This document shows positions 6,979-14,325 of a stretch of DNA of 17,021 bases, piece after piece. How positions within the stretch are numbered: the stretch's first letter is position 1; every line of letters begins with the position of its first letter. The stretch lies in the NCBI GenBank assembly GCA_947259605.1, contig CAMYMX010000019.1, positions 1-17,021 on the forward strand. Reading direction: 5' to 3'. Under the pieces are notes generated by a model. That model did not search any database. It was given only the letters and a program-made list of their open reading frames with translations, and was not told the DNA's origin. This stretch comes from an uncultured Polyangiaceae bacterium (GTDB taxonomy: Bacteria; Myxococcota_A; Polyangia; Polyangiales; Houyiibacteriaceae). Position numbers and translations under genes: made by a program.

Positions 6979-7701
6979 GTCGGTTAGGGCGCGGTGTTTT
7001 TCCGTGGCGCCCCACACCAAGACGGCTGAGTTTTCCGGCAGTTCGTGTGCCAGAGTCGCAATCGTCGACGGTTGGACGGAAGCCTCGACGCAATCGATCA
7101 CGAGCACTGGGCTCAACGATGCGGTGGCCTTGACGTTGTCGAGAAACGCAACGACGTCCTCGATTTGCTGCACGGTCGCGGCGGAGCCTATCTTCTTTGC
7201 GATCGCGTCGCATCGCGCGCGGTCGCGAGTGGCGACGAAGACCATCGGTAGCGCTGAGCCCAGCGGTTCAATCGTGGGATATTTCGAGGTACTGGGCTCC
7301 GATGGATGAGCGCTGTGCTTCCTGCTGACGCCCGACCTCGCTCGTTTACGGCCGTCCTCGCGCGTTGCATCCCCATGTCTGTCGCCCTGCGGTGGTTGAG
7401 AACCGATCGTCTCGGCGAACATCAGCATGGGCTCCAGGTTCTGCATGACGGCCTCGGCGGCCGCGTTGCCGAGATAGAACTCCATCGCGGTTCGCAGGTG
7501 TTTGTCCACGAAGCGGTGCAGGCGATCTCCGGCGGCCGGGATTTCATGCTCGCGTGCCATGTGCAGCGCGCGATGAAGGATCTGGACCCGCACCTCGGGC
7601 GTCGCGACGCTCTCGATCGCTTCTCGGACCATCCGGGCGATCGGGTTCTCCGTTTGCCCCGGTTCTTCGTCGCCGGACGCTGAGTGAATGCGAGCTACCA
7701 C
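6886..7701 (-). CDS. uncharacterised protein with C-terminal pseudo-receiver domain
   Basis: This is a 271-aa soluble protein. Residues about 20-100 form a helical region of unknown family (VRVQILHRALHMAREHEI). Residues about 101-145 are a hydrophilic, low-complexity linker. Residues about 150-271 look like a CheY-type receiver fold: alternating hydrophobic strands MVFVATRD, PVLVIDC and SAVLVWGAT. D203 in VLVIDC fits the phospho-acceptor position, but the usual acidic pair after strand 1 is missing, so phosphorylation is doubtful. The longest start is GTG 7701; Met24 at 7632 is an alternative. A putative promoter places the transcript start almost on the GTG. Its 3' end overlaps mepA by 93 nt in the convergent direction. 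Function unknown; a signalling or regulatory role is inferred. Confidence 0.75.
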   Translation of the reverse strand: MVARIHSASGDEEPGQTENPIARMVREAIESVATPEVRVQILHRALHMAREHEIPAAGDRLHRFVDKHLRTAMEFYLGNAAAEAVMQNLEPMLMFAETIGSQPPQGDRHGDATREDGRKRARSGVSRKHSAHPSEPSTSKYPTIEPLGSALPMVFVATRDRARCDAIAKKIGSAATVQQIEDVVAFLDNVKATASLSPVLVIDCVEASVQPSTIATLAHELPENSAVLVWGATEKHRALTDLVTGDRGWFRCGVEAKPGDVAALIQMLLGK

Positions 7702-7710
7702 AACATCATA

Positions 7711-7739
7711 ATATTACCGTGATTTCAAGACGAGGCCAA
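7711..7739 (-). promoter_or_regulatory. candidate sigma-70 promoter of the pseudo-receiver gene, near-leaderless
   Basis: On the minus strand TTGGCC (7739-7734) and TAATAT (7716-7711) are separated by 17 bp. Only nine bases lie between the -10 and GTG 7701, so transcription would begin within about three bases of the GTG, giving a leaderless or almost leaderless message. This AT-rich patch stands out from its GC-rich surroundings. The 85-bp spacer (7702-7786) also serves the divergent RNase HII-like gene, for which I see no good promoter. Confidence 0.4.
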
Positions 7740-7786
7740 ACCCCCTCGAGTAGTGCCTCTCGGGGCCGCTATGGTACATCGCAGAC

Positions 7787-8710
7787 ATGCTCGTGATGGG
7801 GGTCGACGAGAACGGTTTGGGGCCGCGACTGGGGCCTCTGGTGGCCACCTCCGTCGTTCTCAAGGTCTCCCGCTACCCTAGGGCCGCGCTGTGCCGGCGC
7901 GGGCTTGGCCTGGGGCTGACCGACAGCAAGGAGACCGGTGGATTCGGAAGGATGGCTTTCACCGAGTCGGTGGCCCTAGCTCTGGTCGAACGTGGGGGAG
8001 CGGGAGTGCCGGCCTCGGTCGATGGCTTTATCGACCGCGTTGCTCCCGAGTCCCGTCCAAAGCTTCGTGCCTGCTGTCCTGACGAAGCAACCGCGCGGCA
8101 GTGCTGGGGGGTCGATCCCTCGCTCCCGATGTTTGGCGGCGATGCGGCGCAAGGCAGGCGGTTGCTCGATCGGCTGATCGGCCGCTCGAGCCTTCGCATC
8201 GTCGACGTGCGAAGCCGCGTTGCCTGCGCCGGCATGCTCAACGCAAAGCATTCCGATGGAACGAACAAGCTCGCCGTCGATCTCGAGCTCTTCGAGGATC
8301 TGATCGCGTCCGTCCACGTTCGCCACGGCTCGCCGCTGTTGGTTCTTTGCGGAATGATCGGAGGCATCCGCGACTACGCCTCGCGCTTTGCCCGGTTTGA
8401 TTCCAACCGGGTCGAAGCTATTGAGAACCGTCGCGGTCAACGTAGATACAGGGTCGAAGACCTGGGCGAGCTTCGCTTTGAAGTCGATGCAGATGCGCGC
8501 CACCTGCCGGTCGCCCTGGCCTCCATCGTTGGCAAGTACGTACGCGAGGTCTGCATGCACCGGATCGGTGAATTCTACCGAAACGACGTCCCAGAATTGA
8601 AGCTCGCGAGCGGCTACCATGATCCGGTGACCACGCGTTTCATCGACGCGACCGAGCGATCCCGCCGCCGCCTCGGGATTGCGCCCGATTGCTTTCAGCG
8701 GCACGCCTGA
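7787..8710 (+). CDS. RNase HII-like protein with altered catalytic residues
   Basis: This 307-aa protein is much longer than typical RNase HII (about 200 aa). Homology shows in order: GVDENGLGPRLGPLVA (family DEaGRGPl.GP), with D7 and E8 matching E. coli Asp16 and Glu17; LTDSKET at 44-50 (family DSKKL); then VDADARHLPVALASIVGK, where D236 aligns with E. coli Asp126; and SGYHDPVTTRF with Tyr277 at the junction-sensing tyrosine. Two key positions differ. The third catalytic Asp (E. coli Asp108, LIDGN) is Cys188 in LVLCGMIGG, and the Arg of the GRG motif is Leu. Residues about 60-180 are extra compared with short RNase HII. It may be inactive, use a shifted acid such as D196, or act on another nucleic acid. 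The AI-2E gene follows after 21 nt, probably in one operon. Confidence 0.72.
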   Translation: MLVMGVDENGLGPRLGPLVATSVVLKVSRYPRAALCRRGLGLGLTDSKETGGFGRMAFTESVALALVERGGAGVPASVDGFIDRVAPESRPKLRACCPDEATARQCWGVDPSLPMFGGDAAQGRRLLDRLIGRSSLRIVDVRSRVACAGMLNAKHSDGTNKLAVDLELFEDLIASVHVRHGSPLLVLCGMIGGIRDYASRFARFDSNRVEAIENRRGQRRYRVEDLGELRFEVDADARHLPVALASIVGKYVREVCMHRIGEFYRNDVPELKLASGYHDPVTTRFIDATERSRRRLGIAPDCFQRHA

Positions 8711-8731
8711 TGGCTGTGCTAGAAGGCGGGT

Positions 8732-9862
8732 ATGTCTGAGCGAGACAAGGCTCCGCGCTGGATTGTGTGGTTGGGTGTGTCGCTCGCGGTTGGGTGGCTC
8801 CTATTCACCCTGCGCGGCGTGCTGGCCCCGGTTTTCTTTGCCTTCCTGATCGCGTATATGCTCGATCCGCTGGTCGATCGCATCGAGCAGAGCCGGCTGC
8901 TTCGCGACCGCTCGATCGGCCGCGCCGTCGGTATCGCGGTGCTTCTCTTGGGCGTCTTTGCAATCACCGCGATTTCGCTTCTGGTCATCTTTCCAATGGT
9001 CTACGAGGAGATCGCGAGCTTTGTGAAACGCTTGCCCGGGCTCGTCGCACGCAGTCGGGCGGAGTGGGAGCCGATCCTCCTCGAGTACGGCTTGGAAGTC
9101 CCCAACTCGGTGGGCGACGCGTTCGAGGAGCTGCACCTCGACCTCCAATCGGTTCTCACCAAGGGCTACACTCCCGCCACCGCCGTAGCGAAATGGCTCC
9201 TCGGCGGCACGGCTTCTGCGGTCGCCGCAATCGTCGCTTCGCTGATGATTCCGGTGTTCGCATTTTACCTGCTCTACGACTTCGATGCTCTCGTAGCCCG
9301 GGCCGCGGACTTGATTCCGCCCCGCCATCGGCTGGAGGCGAACGGCTTCTTTCGTGAGGTCGACGAGGTGCTCGGGCAGTTCTTTCGAGGTCAGTTCACC
9401 GTCATGGCCACCTTGGCAGTGCTGTATTCGGTTGGGTACGGATCGATCGGGGTGCCCTTAGCGCTGCCGATCGGGATCATGGCAGGGGTGCTCTCGTTCA
9501 TTCCATATCTCGGCAGCACCCTTGCGCTCGGCACGGCTCTGCTGATGACCGCGCTGGACTGGCAGGGTTGGACGCAGGTCCTTTGGGTGCTCGGTGTGCA
9601 CGCGATCATTCAGGGACTGGAGGGCTTCGTGATCACGCCGAAGATCATGGGCGACACCGTTGGCATTTCCGCTATTGCCGTTCTGTTCGCCTTGCTGGTG
9701 GGCGCCGAGCTCCTGGGATTCACCGGCGTGTTACTCGCGGTTCCTGCCGCGGCTGTCATCAAGATCCTGATCCAGCGAATCGACGGCCGGTATAGAAAGT
9801 CGGAGTTCTTCGTTGGGCGCGACGCGGACACGAGCAGGGCTACTGAACCATCGAAAGACTAG
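8732..9862 (+). CDS. AI-2E family transporter (PerM/YdiK-like membrane protein)
   Basis: This 376-aa inner-membrane protein has about eight hydrophobic segments: two near the N-terminus (13-48 region), one at about 68-92, a soluble region at about 93-150, one at about 155-180, and a C-terminal cluster at about 220-345. The family signatures SFIPYLGS and GFVITPKIMGDTVGI are clear. Members include E. coli TqsA, linked to AI-2 export, and other members linked to ion or proton antiport, so the substrate is not predictable. The start ATG has AAGG at 8723-8726 with five-nt spacing. The gene follows the RNase HII-like gene by 21 nt. Its 3' end overlaps the convergent hypothetical gene by 23 nt. Confidence 0.93.
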   Translation: MSERDKAPRWIVWLGVSLAVGWLLFTLRGVLAPVFFAFLIAYMLDPLVDRIEQSRLLRDRSIGRAVGIAVLLLGVFAITAISLLVIFPMVYEEIASFVKRLPGLVARSRAEWEPILLEYGLEVPNSVGDAFEELHLDLQSVLTKGYTPATAVAKWLLGGTASAVAAIVASLMIPVFAFYLLYDFDALVARAADLIPPRHRLEANGFFREVDEVLGQFFRGQFTVMATLAVLYSVGYGSIGVPLALPIGIMAGVLSFIPYLGSTLALGTALLMTALDWQGWTQVLWVLGVHAIIQGLEGFVITPKIMGDTVGISAIAVLFALLVGAELLGFTGVLLAVPAAAVIKILIQRIDGRYRKSEFFVGRDADTSRATEPSKD

Positions 9863-10802
9863 ACACGTCGACGGTCACTTCGATTGTGCGCTCTCGCGCC
9901 GACACGCGAGCGGACTGCAGCACATTCGTCCATGGAGGTTTGACGTTTTCAGGCGAGGCAGCGATCCAACGGCGAATGCGCTCCGCGTCCTGAGCTGCGA
10001 GCTCGGGGCTGCTGACGTCGATCGATAGTGTCACGGCCCCGGCGCTTCCGGACTCGACAAACAAGCCAATGGTTTGGGCACCTTCGAGCGCGGAGGGCCC
10101 GTCCGACCACTGCGTCACCCGCTCCAGCGCAGACATCCAATGGTCTGGTGGCTCCAAAATCGCGGAAATGCTGCTCCCGCGACTCAACAGCGGCCAGCGC
10201 GCCGCAATGAGGCTTCGTTCGACGAGGGCAGGCGCGGTACCGCGCCGAACCGCAATGGCCTCCGTCACGGTCGTCACGGAGCCTGCGATGATCGTCCGGT
10301 CATCGACTACTGAGATTGCGCTCCGCTGATGGAGATCCGCCAGCATAGGCCCCGACGGGCTGTCGAGGCGAACGACCGAGCCACCGCGGCCTTCGACGAG
10401 CGAACGGTGACAAGCCGCCAAGGCTGCGGCGCTTGCGGCGCGTCCCCGCAACATGACGCCAATCGATTGAAACGGTTGATCGTCGGGCCCGCGCACCCAA
10501 ACGATGACTTCACTCAGTCCTTCGATCGGATCCAGCGCGCAGATCGCTTCAATCTCGCTCAGCTGCTCGTCGGGAACGAACGCTCCCAGCAGCGTCCTGG
10601 CCGCGCCCGTATCTGCAATCGAGGCAGCGTCGATCTTCAAAATGGCACGGGCGGTGCGCGGGAGCTGATGGAGCAGCCGATTCGCCCGCAGCGTTTTGGC
10701 GTGTTGCATCGCCCCGAAGAGCAAGCCCGCCATGCTAATCGAAACGACGGCGGCCACCTTGATCGAGCGAGACACCGTTCGAGGGTAGGAAGTTCTTTTC
10801 AC
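9840..10802 (-). CDS. uncharacterised single-pass anchored protein
   Basis: The 320-aa product starts with a basic tail (KRTSYPRTVSRSIK) and one hydrophobic segment at about 15-31, so it is likely anchored in the inner membrane with a periplasmic domain, or carries an uncleaved signal. The rest is an alpha/beta pattern with no motif I recognise (for example ARAILKIDAASIADTGAA, GLSEVIVWVRGPDD, TIGLFVESGSAGAVTLSID). It has no cysteine-pair, lipobox or catalytic signature. The start is GTG 10802 with GAGG about nine bases upstream. It is divergent from rnhA across only 30 bp and overlaps the AI-2E gene end by 23 nt. I consider it real because amino-acid composition and the anchor are coherent, whereas the opposite strand is only an extension of the rnhA frame. 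Confidence 0.75.
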   Translation of the reverse strand: MKRTSYPRTVSRSIKVAAVVSISMAGLLFGAMQHAKTLRANRLLHQLPRTARAILKIDAASIADTGAARTLLGAFVPDEQLSEIEAICALDPIEGLSEVIVWVRGPDDQPFQSIGVMLRGRAASAAALAACHRSLVEGRGGSVVRLDSPSGPMLADLHQRSAISVVDDRTIIAGSVTTVTEAIAVRRGTAPALVERSLIAARWPLLSRGSSISAILEPPDHWMSALERVTQWSDGPSALEGAQTIGLFVESGSAGAVTLSIDVSSPELAAQDAERIRRWIAASPENVKPPWTNVLQSARVSARERTIEVTVDVSSLSMVQ

Positions 10803-10832
10803 GGAGCAAGCCCTCGTGCTAACGCCTGCCTC

Positions 10833-11543
10833 ATGCCATGGCGCCGAATGCGGTTACGAAATGCCGAGGTTCTCGCGCGTTGCGATGAGGGCGGCGAGCT
10901 CACTGCACGCGAAGGCCGGGTCGAGGTTCGATACAAACCCAACGACGGCAGGGCGTATTTCGCAAGCGCGTCGAATTTGAAGCCGTCTGAAGCCGTCTCA
11001 CAGATCGAGCCGGATTCATTTTGCGCGCCGGGCGAAGCGGTGCAGAAGTCCCAGAAACCCTCCAAAGAGCACTCGAGCGCCGCCTCCTCCAAAGGATCGG
11101 GGGCTCCCGAAAAGCCCGATGGTGACGAAGTGCTCGTCTACGCGGACGGCGCTTGCAGTGGCAACCCCGGCCCTGCAGGCGTAGGCGCAGTCGCGCTCTG
11201 GGCCGATGAGAGGCGCGAGCTGAGCGAGTACATCGGAGAAGCGACGAACAACATCGCTGAGCTCACGGGCATTCTTCGAGCAGCAGAGCTTGCAACGGAG
11301 CTCGGCAGGCCGCTCCGGCTCTACACCGATTCGACCTATTCGATCGGCGTGCTGACGCAGGGTTGGAAGGTCCGCGCCAACAAAGAATTGGTCGCCAAAG
11401 TGCGGCAGGTGCTCGACGCGCACCCCGACACCAAGCTCTTTCACGTTCGTGGCCACCAGGGGGTAAGGCTCAACGAGGAGGCCGACGGGCTGGCCGTCCG
11501 CGCGGTGCAGGACAAAGCGTCTACGGGCTGGGTTTCGCCTTGA
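10833..11543 (+). CDS. rnhA: ribonuclease HI with an N-terminal extension
   Basis: RNase HI cleaves the RNA strand of RNA:DNA hybrids (R-loops, primers). With ATG 10833 the protein is 236 aa. Residues 98-225 form the catalytic domain with D105 (YADGACSGNPGP), E143 (NNIAELTG), D166 (YTDSTYS), H208 (RGHQG) and D218 (NEEADGLA), matching E. coli Asp10, Glu48, Asp70, His124 and Asp134. Residues 1-55 form a small extra module (EVLARCDEGGELTAREGRVE) followed by a Ser/Lys-rich linker at about 56-97. The module does not match the hybrid-binding domain found in many RNases H. The frame stays open far upstream, but that part is antisense to the neighbouring gene, so the start must be 10833 or Met6 at 10848. 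It overlaps the convergent deacetylase end by 23 nt. Confidence 0.93.
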   Translation: MPWRRMRLRNAEVLARCDEGGELTAREGRVEVRYKPNDGRAYFASASNLKPSEAVSQIEPDSFCAPGEAVQKSQKPSKEHSSAASSKGSGAPEKPDGDEVLVYADGACSGNPGPAGVGAVALWADERRELSEYIGEATNNIAELTGILRAAELATELGRPLRLYTDSTYSIGVLTQGWKVRANKELVAKVRQVLDAHPDTKLFHVRGHQGVRLNEEADGLAVRAVQDKASTGWVSP

Positions 11544-12456
11544 AGCGCCGCGCCGCTTCTTCGAGCGTGACTAGCTCGTAGCCGGCCTTCCGAATGACCT
11601 GAACTGCCGTTCGAAGCGAGCGAAGCTTCTCCGTTGCCGTTCGCCTCAAGTCCGCACGATGCGGTTTGAGCGCCTCGAGCCCGTCGTCGCACGCGTCGGC
11701 CGCGTCGAACCCGTGAAGCTCGAGGTTGATGAGCTCCCTTCCGAGCATCTGCTTGCTCAGCCGTTCGGCGAGTTGGTCCCCGCCAAGGACGAGGGAAGTC
11801 CCAATGTATGGGAGCTGCAGCGGCGTTACGCCGATCGGCAGCTCCATCATACCGTCTCCCTTCGTCCAGTACGGGCGACCTATCCGGTAAGGCTCCCGCG
11901 GGGCGAGCAGAACTGCTGGCTGGTCCAAGATACTCGAGCTCTGTCGGCCTCGAAGCTTGATCGCCGCGAGCGCTGCGGCCTTCACGGCGTAGTAGCTCGG
12001 GCACGGAAAGACGCTCGAATCGTATTCGACCCCGGAGGCTTCGAGCGCGCTGAACAGCACGTCGCTGACGCTGTAGCCCGGCGCGCGAAACCCGACGGGG
12101 CGCTTGCCGCAGCTCTGCTCGATGATCGTCGCGCCACGTTCGATCTCCTCGCCAATGTCGCCCGCCGCTCGACGCGTGAGATCGTAGTGGTGATGATACG
12201 AGTGATTTCCGATCTCGTGCCCTGCAGCGTGAAGCCTGGCGATCGTGTTGCGGTTTTCGTCGCGCTCGAGGTCCTCGCCAATTGCAAAGAACGTGGCTCG
12301 AATCGATTCTTCATCGAGCCAGGCCGTGAGTCGTGGCACGCAGTTCTCGTACACGGCGCGTGAACTCCGTCCTGCGGGCGCCTCGACCCCGTGGATCGCC
12401 GCATAGCGAGGCACCTCGTCCAGGTCGATCGAAATCGAAGCCAGTTTCAGGGTCAC
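11521..12456 (-). CDS. polysaccharide deacetylase (NodB-homology, CE4)
   Basis: The 311-aa protein contains the NodB deacetylase fold, which removes N- or O-acetyl groups from glycans with a metal ion. Motif 1 is ISIDLDE (D11/D13), motif 2 is HEIGNHSYHHH with H85 and H89 as likely metal ligands, motif 3 is FRAPGY (R124), and LELHGFD near residue 235 is the His motif. No signal peptide is visible, so a cytoplasmic or lipid-linked glycan substrate is more likely than mature wall. The start GTG overlaps the TGA of the upstream glycosyltransferase (GTGA, 12453-12456), indicating translational coupling. With manA and the glycosyltransferase it forms a three-gene leftward set for glycan synthesis. 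Its 3' end overlaps rnhA by 23 nt. Confidence 0.9.
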   Translation of the reverse strand: MTLKLASISIDLDEVPRYAAIHGVEAPAGRSSRAVYENCVPRLTAWLDEESIRATFFAIGEDLERDENRNTIARLHAAGHEIGNHSYHHHYDLTRRAAGDIGEEIERGATIIEQSCGKRPVGFRAPGYSVSDVLFSALEASGVEYDSSVFPCPSYYAVKAAALAAIKLRGRQSSSILDQPAVLLAPREPYRIGRPYWTKGDGMMELPIGVTPLQLPYIGTSLVLGGDQLAERLSKQMLGRELINLELHGFDAADACDDGLEALKPHRADLRRTATEKLRSLRTAVQVIRKAGYELVTLEEAARRFKAKPSP

Positions 12457-13175
12457 CCTTTGAACCGGATTGCGATGAAAAGCCTAGCTAAGTTCATGAG
12501 CACGTTGGGGACTCGCCTGACCAGACCGACCGTAGGCGGCCGCTTCTCCTGCACCCGCACCGGAATCTCGCGTACGCCGAGTCCTGCGCGCTCTGCCCGA
12601 ATGACCAGCTCGGAGGCAAAGAGGTCGCGGTCGATCTGACACGCACTGGCGATCGGCTGAACGGCCTCCCTTCGAAAGGCCTTGAGGCCGTGGGTATCAG
12701 TTCCTCGGAATCCCAGCGCCACCTTCAGCATGCCGTTGATCACCACTGTACCGAGGCGCCGGAAGTAGGGGCGACGGTCCATGGCCCCCTCCATCGCCTT
12801 GGACCCGACGACGAAATCTACCGATGAGTCACGAAGCAACGAAAGGGCGCGCTGGTAGAAGTCCGTATCGCAAAGGTCGATTTCGTCACAAATCACCGTC
12901 TCACCTTTGGCGTCGAGGATGCCCTCTCGGAGCGCTTTGCCGTAGTTTGGCTCGACGGTGTGGCGACACCGGAGCGCGTCGAAACGCCCGGTAAGCTCAG
13001 TCGCGATCTCGAGCGTTCGGTCCGTTGATCCGTTCTCCGCGATCAAGATCTCGTAGGACCAGGGGAGGAAGCTGAGCCGATCGACGAGGTCGAGTATGGC
13101 CGCGCGCAGGATCGCTTCCTCGTTGAAGACGGGAATCACGATCGAGATCGACGGGACGGTATTGGGCTCGGCCAC
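12453..13175 (-). CDS. family 2 glycosyltransferase (polyprenyl-phosphate mannose synthase-like)
   Basis: The 240-aa GT-A fold enzyme begins with SISIVIPVFNEEAIL and has AENGSTDRT, the typical GT2 donor-binding segments. Acidic residues in CDEIDLCD (about 95-102) fit the DxD metal site. It is close in size and layout to dolichyl/polyprenyl-phosphate mannose synthases without C-terminal membrane helices, so it may transfer a nucleotide sugar, plausibly GDP-mannose, to a lipid carrier. The donor is inferred partly from manA next door. The start is GTG 13175. A 33-bp gap after the manA stop contains TTGACT and TAAGAG on the minus strand at 19-bp spacing, so a weak internal promoter is possible. 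It is coupled to the deacetylase by a 4-nt overlap. Confidence 0.9.
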   Translation of the reverse strand: MAEPNTVPSISIVIPVFNEEAILRAAILDLVDRLSFLPWSYEILIAENGSTDRTLEIATELTGRFDALRCRHTVEPNYGKALREGILDAKGETVICDEIDLCDTDFYQRALSLLRDSSVDFVVGSKAMEGAMDRRPYFRRLGTVVINGMLKVALGFRGTDTHGLKAFRREAVQPIASACQIDRDLFASELVIRAERAGLGVREIPVRVQEKRPPTVGLVRRVPNVLMNLARLFIAIRFKG

Positions 13176-13208
13176 GGCGCGGCACTCTCTTACGTCGAGA
13201 TGACCCCG

Positions 13209-14279
13209 TCAAGTCAAGCTACAGAGCACAGCGTGCGCCGAATCTAGGTCGACTTGGAGCGGACCGAGGCAGGCGGGCAGCGCGGATGTCTGTCCGCGCG
13301 ACATCGCGAGTATGGTTTCTCCATCGTGCAGCGTCACGCGTCCGTCGAGGACGGTCAGCGAGCGCAATCGATCGGCCGCATCGAGCTGGAGCTTGCCCGA
13401 GCCGGCCACGCGCCGAACGGTGAAGACCTCGGACTGGAGCGGTCCTTCGCGGCTCATGAGGACTTCGAGAGTCGCCGGCCCATCGATACGCGCCGGCCCT
13501 GCGTGGTGACTCAGGCGATCGATGTGCACGGCGTCCGCTGCGCCCTCCCACCTCGTCACGGCGAGAGCGCGCTCCCGGTGAAGCGGGCGCGGTTGGCCGC
13601 TGGGGTCCAGCCGCCCGGCGTCATCGTACTTCCGGTTCCAGTCCCAGTACCGGTAGGTGACCCCGCGCTTGCCCGGCGAAACGCGCTGTGGCTCGAGAAG
13701 CAAGACCCCTTTGCCGATTGCATGCGGTGTCCCGGGCCCAATCATGAACAGATCGCCAGGAGACACCGGGACGAACGACATGAGCGCCGACACGTCCTTC
13801 TGCGCATCGATTGCCGTTTCTACATCCTGTCGCGTCACGCCGGCACGAAACCCCAGGTACAAACCGGCGCCGGGTTCGGCATCGATGATGTACCAGGCTT
13901 CCGGCTTTCCGCTTTCGTCTGCCCCAAGCTGTGGGTCGTCGTCGTGAGGATGAATCTGGACCGAAAGATCATCTGCGGCGTCGACCAACTTCACGAGCAG
14001 CGAGGTCGAACCGCTCGGCGCCTCGGCACCGAGAAGAACGGGGTCCGCGCGCAGGACCTCGTCCAGCGTGGGTCCGTCGGCCAGCCGGCTCGGGAAATCA
14101 GGCTCTACCGAGAGCTCCCAGGCCTCACCCACCGGACCGCCCGGCTGCAATTGGGCGTCTGCCTTGAGCCTCTCGCGGATTCGGCGCCCCCCCCAGGGCG
14201 TCCGAGACGTAGGCGTGAAGTTGTCCGGGCGTAAGAGCAGCGGACGCCGCCAATTTCTTGGTCCTACTTTATCCCACAT
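13209..14279 (-). CDS. manA: mannose-6-phosphate isomerase, class I
   Basis: The 356-aa enzyme interconverts mannose-6-phosphate and fructose-6-phosphate, feeding GDP-mannose synthesis or mannose use. The cupin metal site is complete: Q108 and H110 in SVQIHPHDDDP, E127 in GKPEAWYII, H186 in GPGTPHAIGKG. PWGGRR near residue 28 and the catalytic segment YRYWDWNRKYD at about 209-219 are also present. Length matches the short Bacillus-type class. An 8-C run at 14187-14194 encodes part of Trp-Gly-Gly in the conserved PWGG motif, so the frame is correct there. The first 15 residues before RPDNFTP may be extra; ATG 14279 lacks a strong Shine-Dalgarno. It is the first gene of the leftward manA-GT2-deacetylase set. 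Confidence 0.94.
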   Translation of the reverse strand: MWDKVGPRNWRRPLLLRPDNFTPTSRTPWGGRRIRERLKADAQLQPGGPVGEAWELSVEPDFPSRLADGPTLDEVLRADPVLLGAEAPSGSTSLLVKLVDAADDLSVQIHPHDDDPQLGADESGKPEAWYIIDAEPGAGLYLGFRAGVTRQDVETAIDAQKDVSALMSFVPVSPGDLFMIGPGTPHAIGKGVLLLEPQRVSPGKRGVTYRYWDWNRKYDDAGRLDPSGQPRPLHRERALAVTRWEGAADAVHIDRLSHHAGPARIDGPATLEVLMSREGPLQSEVFTVRRVAGSGKLQLDAADRLRSLTVLDGRVTLHDGETILAMSRGQTSALPACLGPLQVDLDSAHAVLCSLT

Positions 14280-14314
14280 GTAAGGTGACTTCGAATCCTA
14301 TTGGTAGCGCCCCT

Positions 14315-14319
14315 GGAGG
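14315..14319 (+). promoter_or_regulatory. Shine-Dalgarno GGAGG of the 105-aa gene
   Basis: GGAGG is spaced six bases from ATG 14326. This is among the best ribosome binding sites in the window and is the main reason to accept the small gene and its start. Confidence 0.7.
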
Positions 14320-14325
14320 TTTTGG

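Noticed and set aside
10329..10832. In-frame upstream extension of the RNase HI frame (to a 404-aa protein)
   Set aside because: This part is antisense to the anchored hypothetical protein and has low-complexity Arg/Gln-rich composition typical of an antisense frame in GC-rich DNA; the plausible protein starts at 10833 or 10848.
14187..14194. 8-C run in manA as a frameshift or phase-variable site
   Set aside because: The run encodes part of the conserved PWGG motif and the frame is intact on both sides, so there is no sign of disruption.
13254..14234. Long rightward open frame (326 codons) opposite manA
   Set aside because: manA on the other strand has the complete metal site and family motifs; the rightward frame is Arg/Pro-rich without domains.
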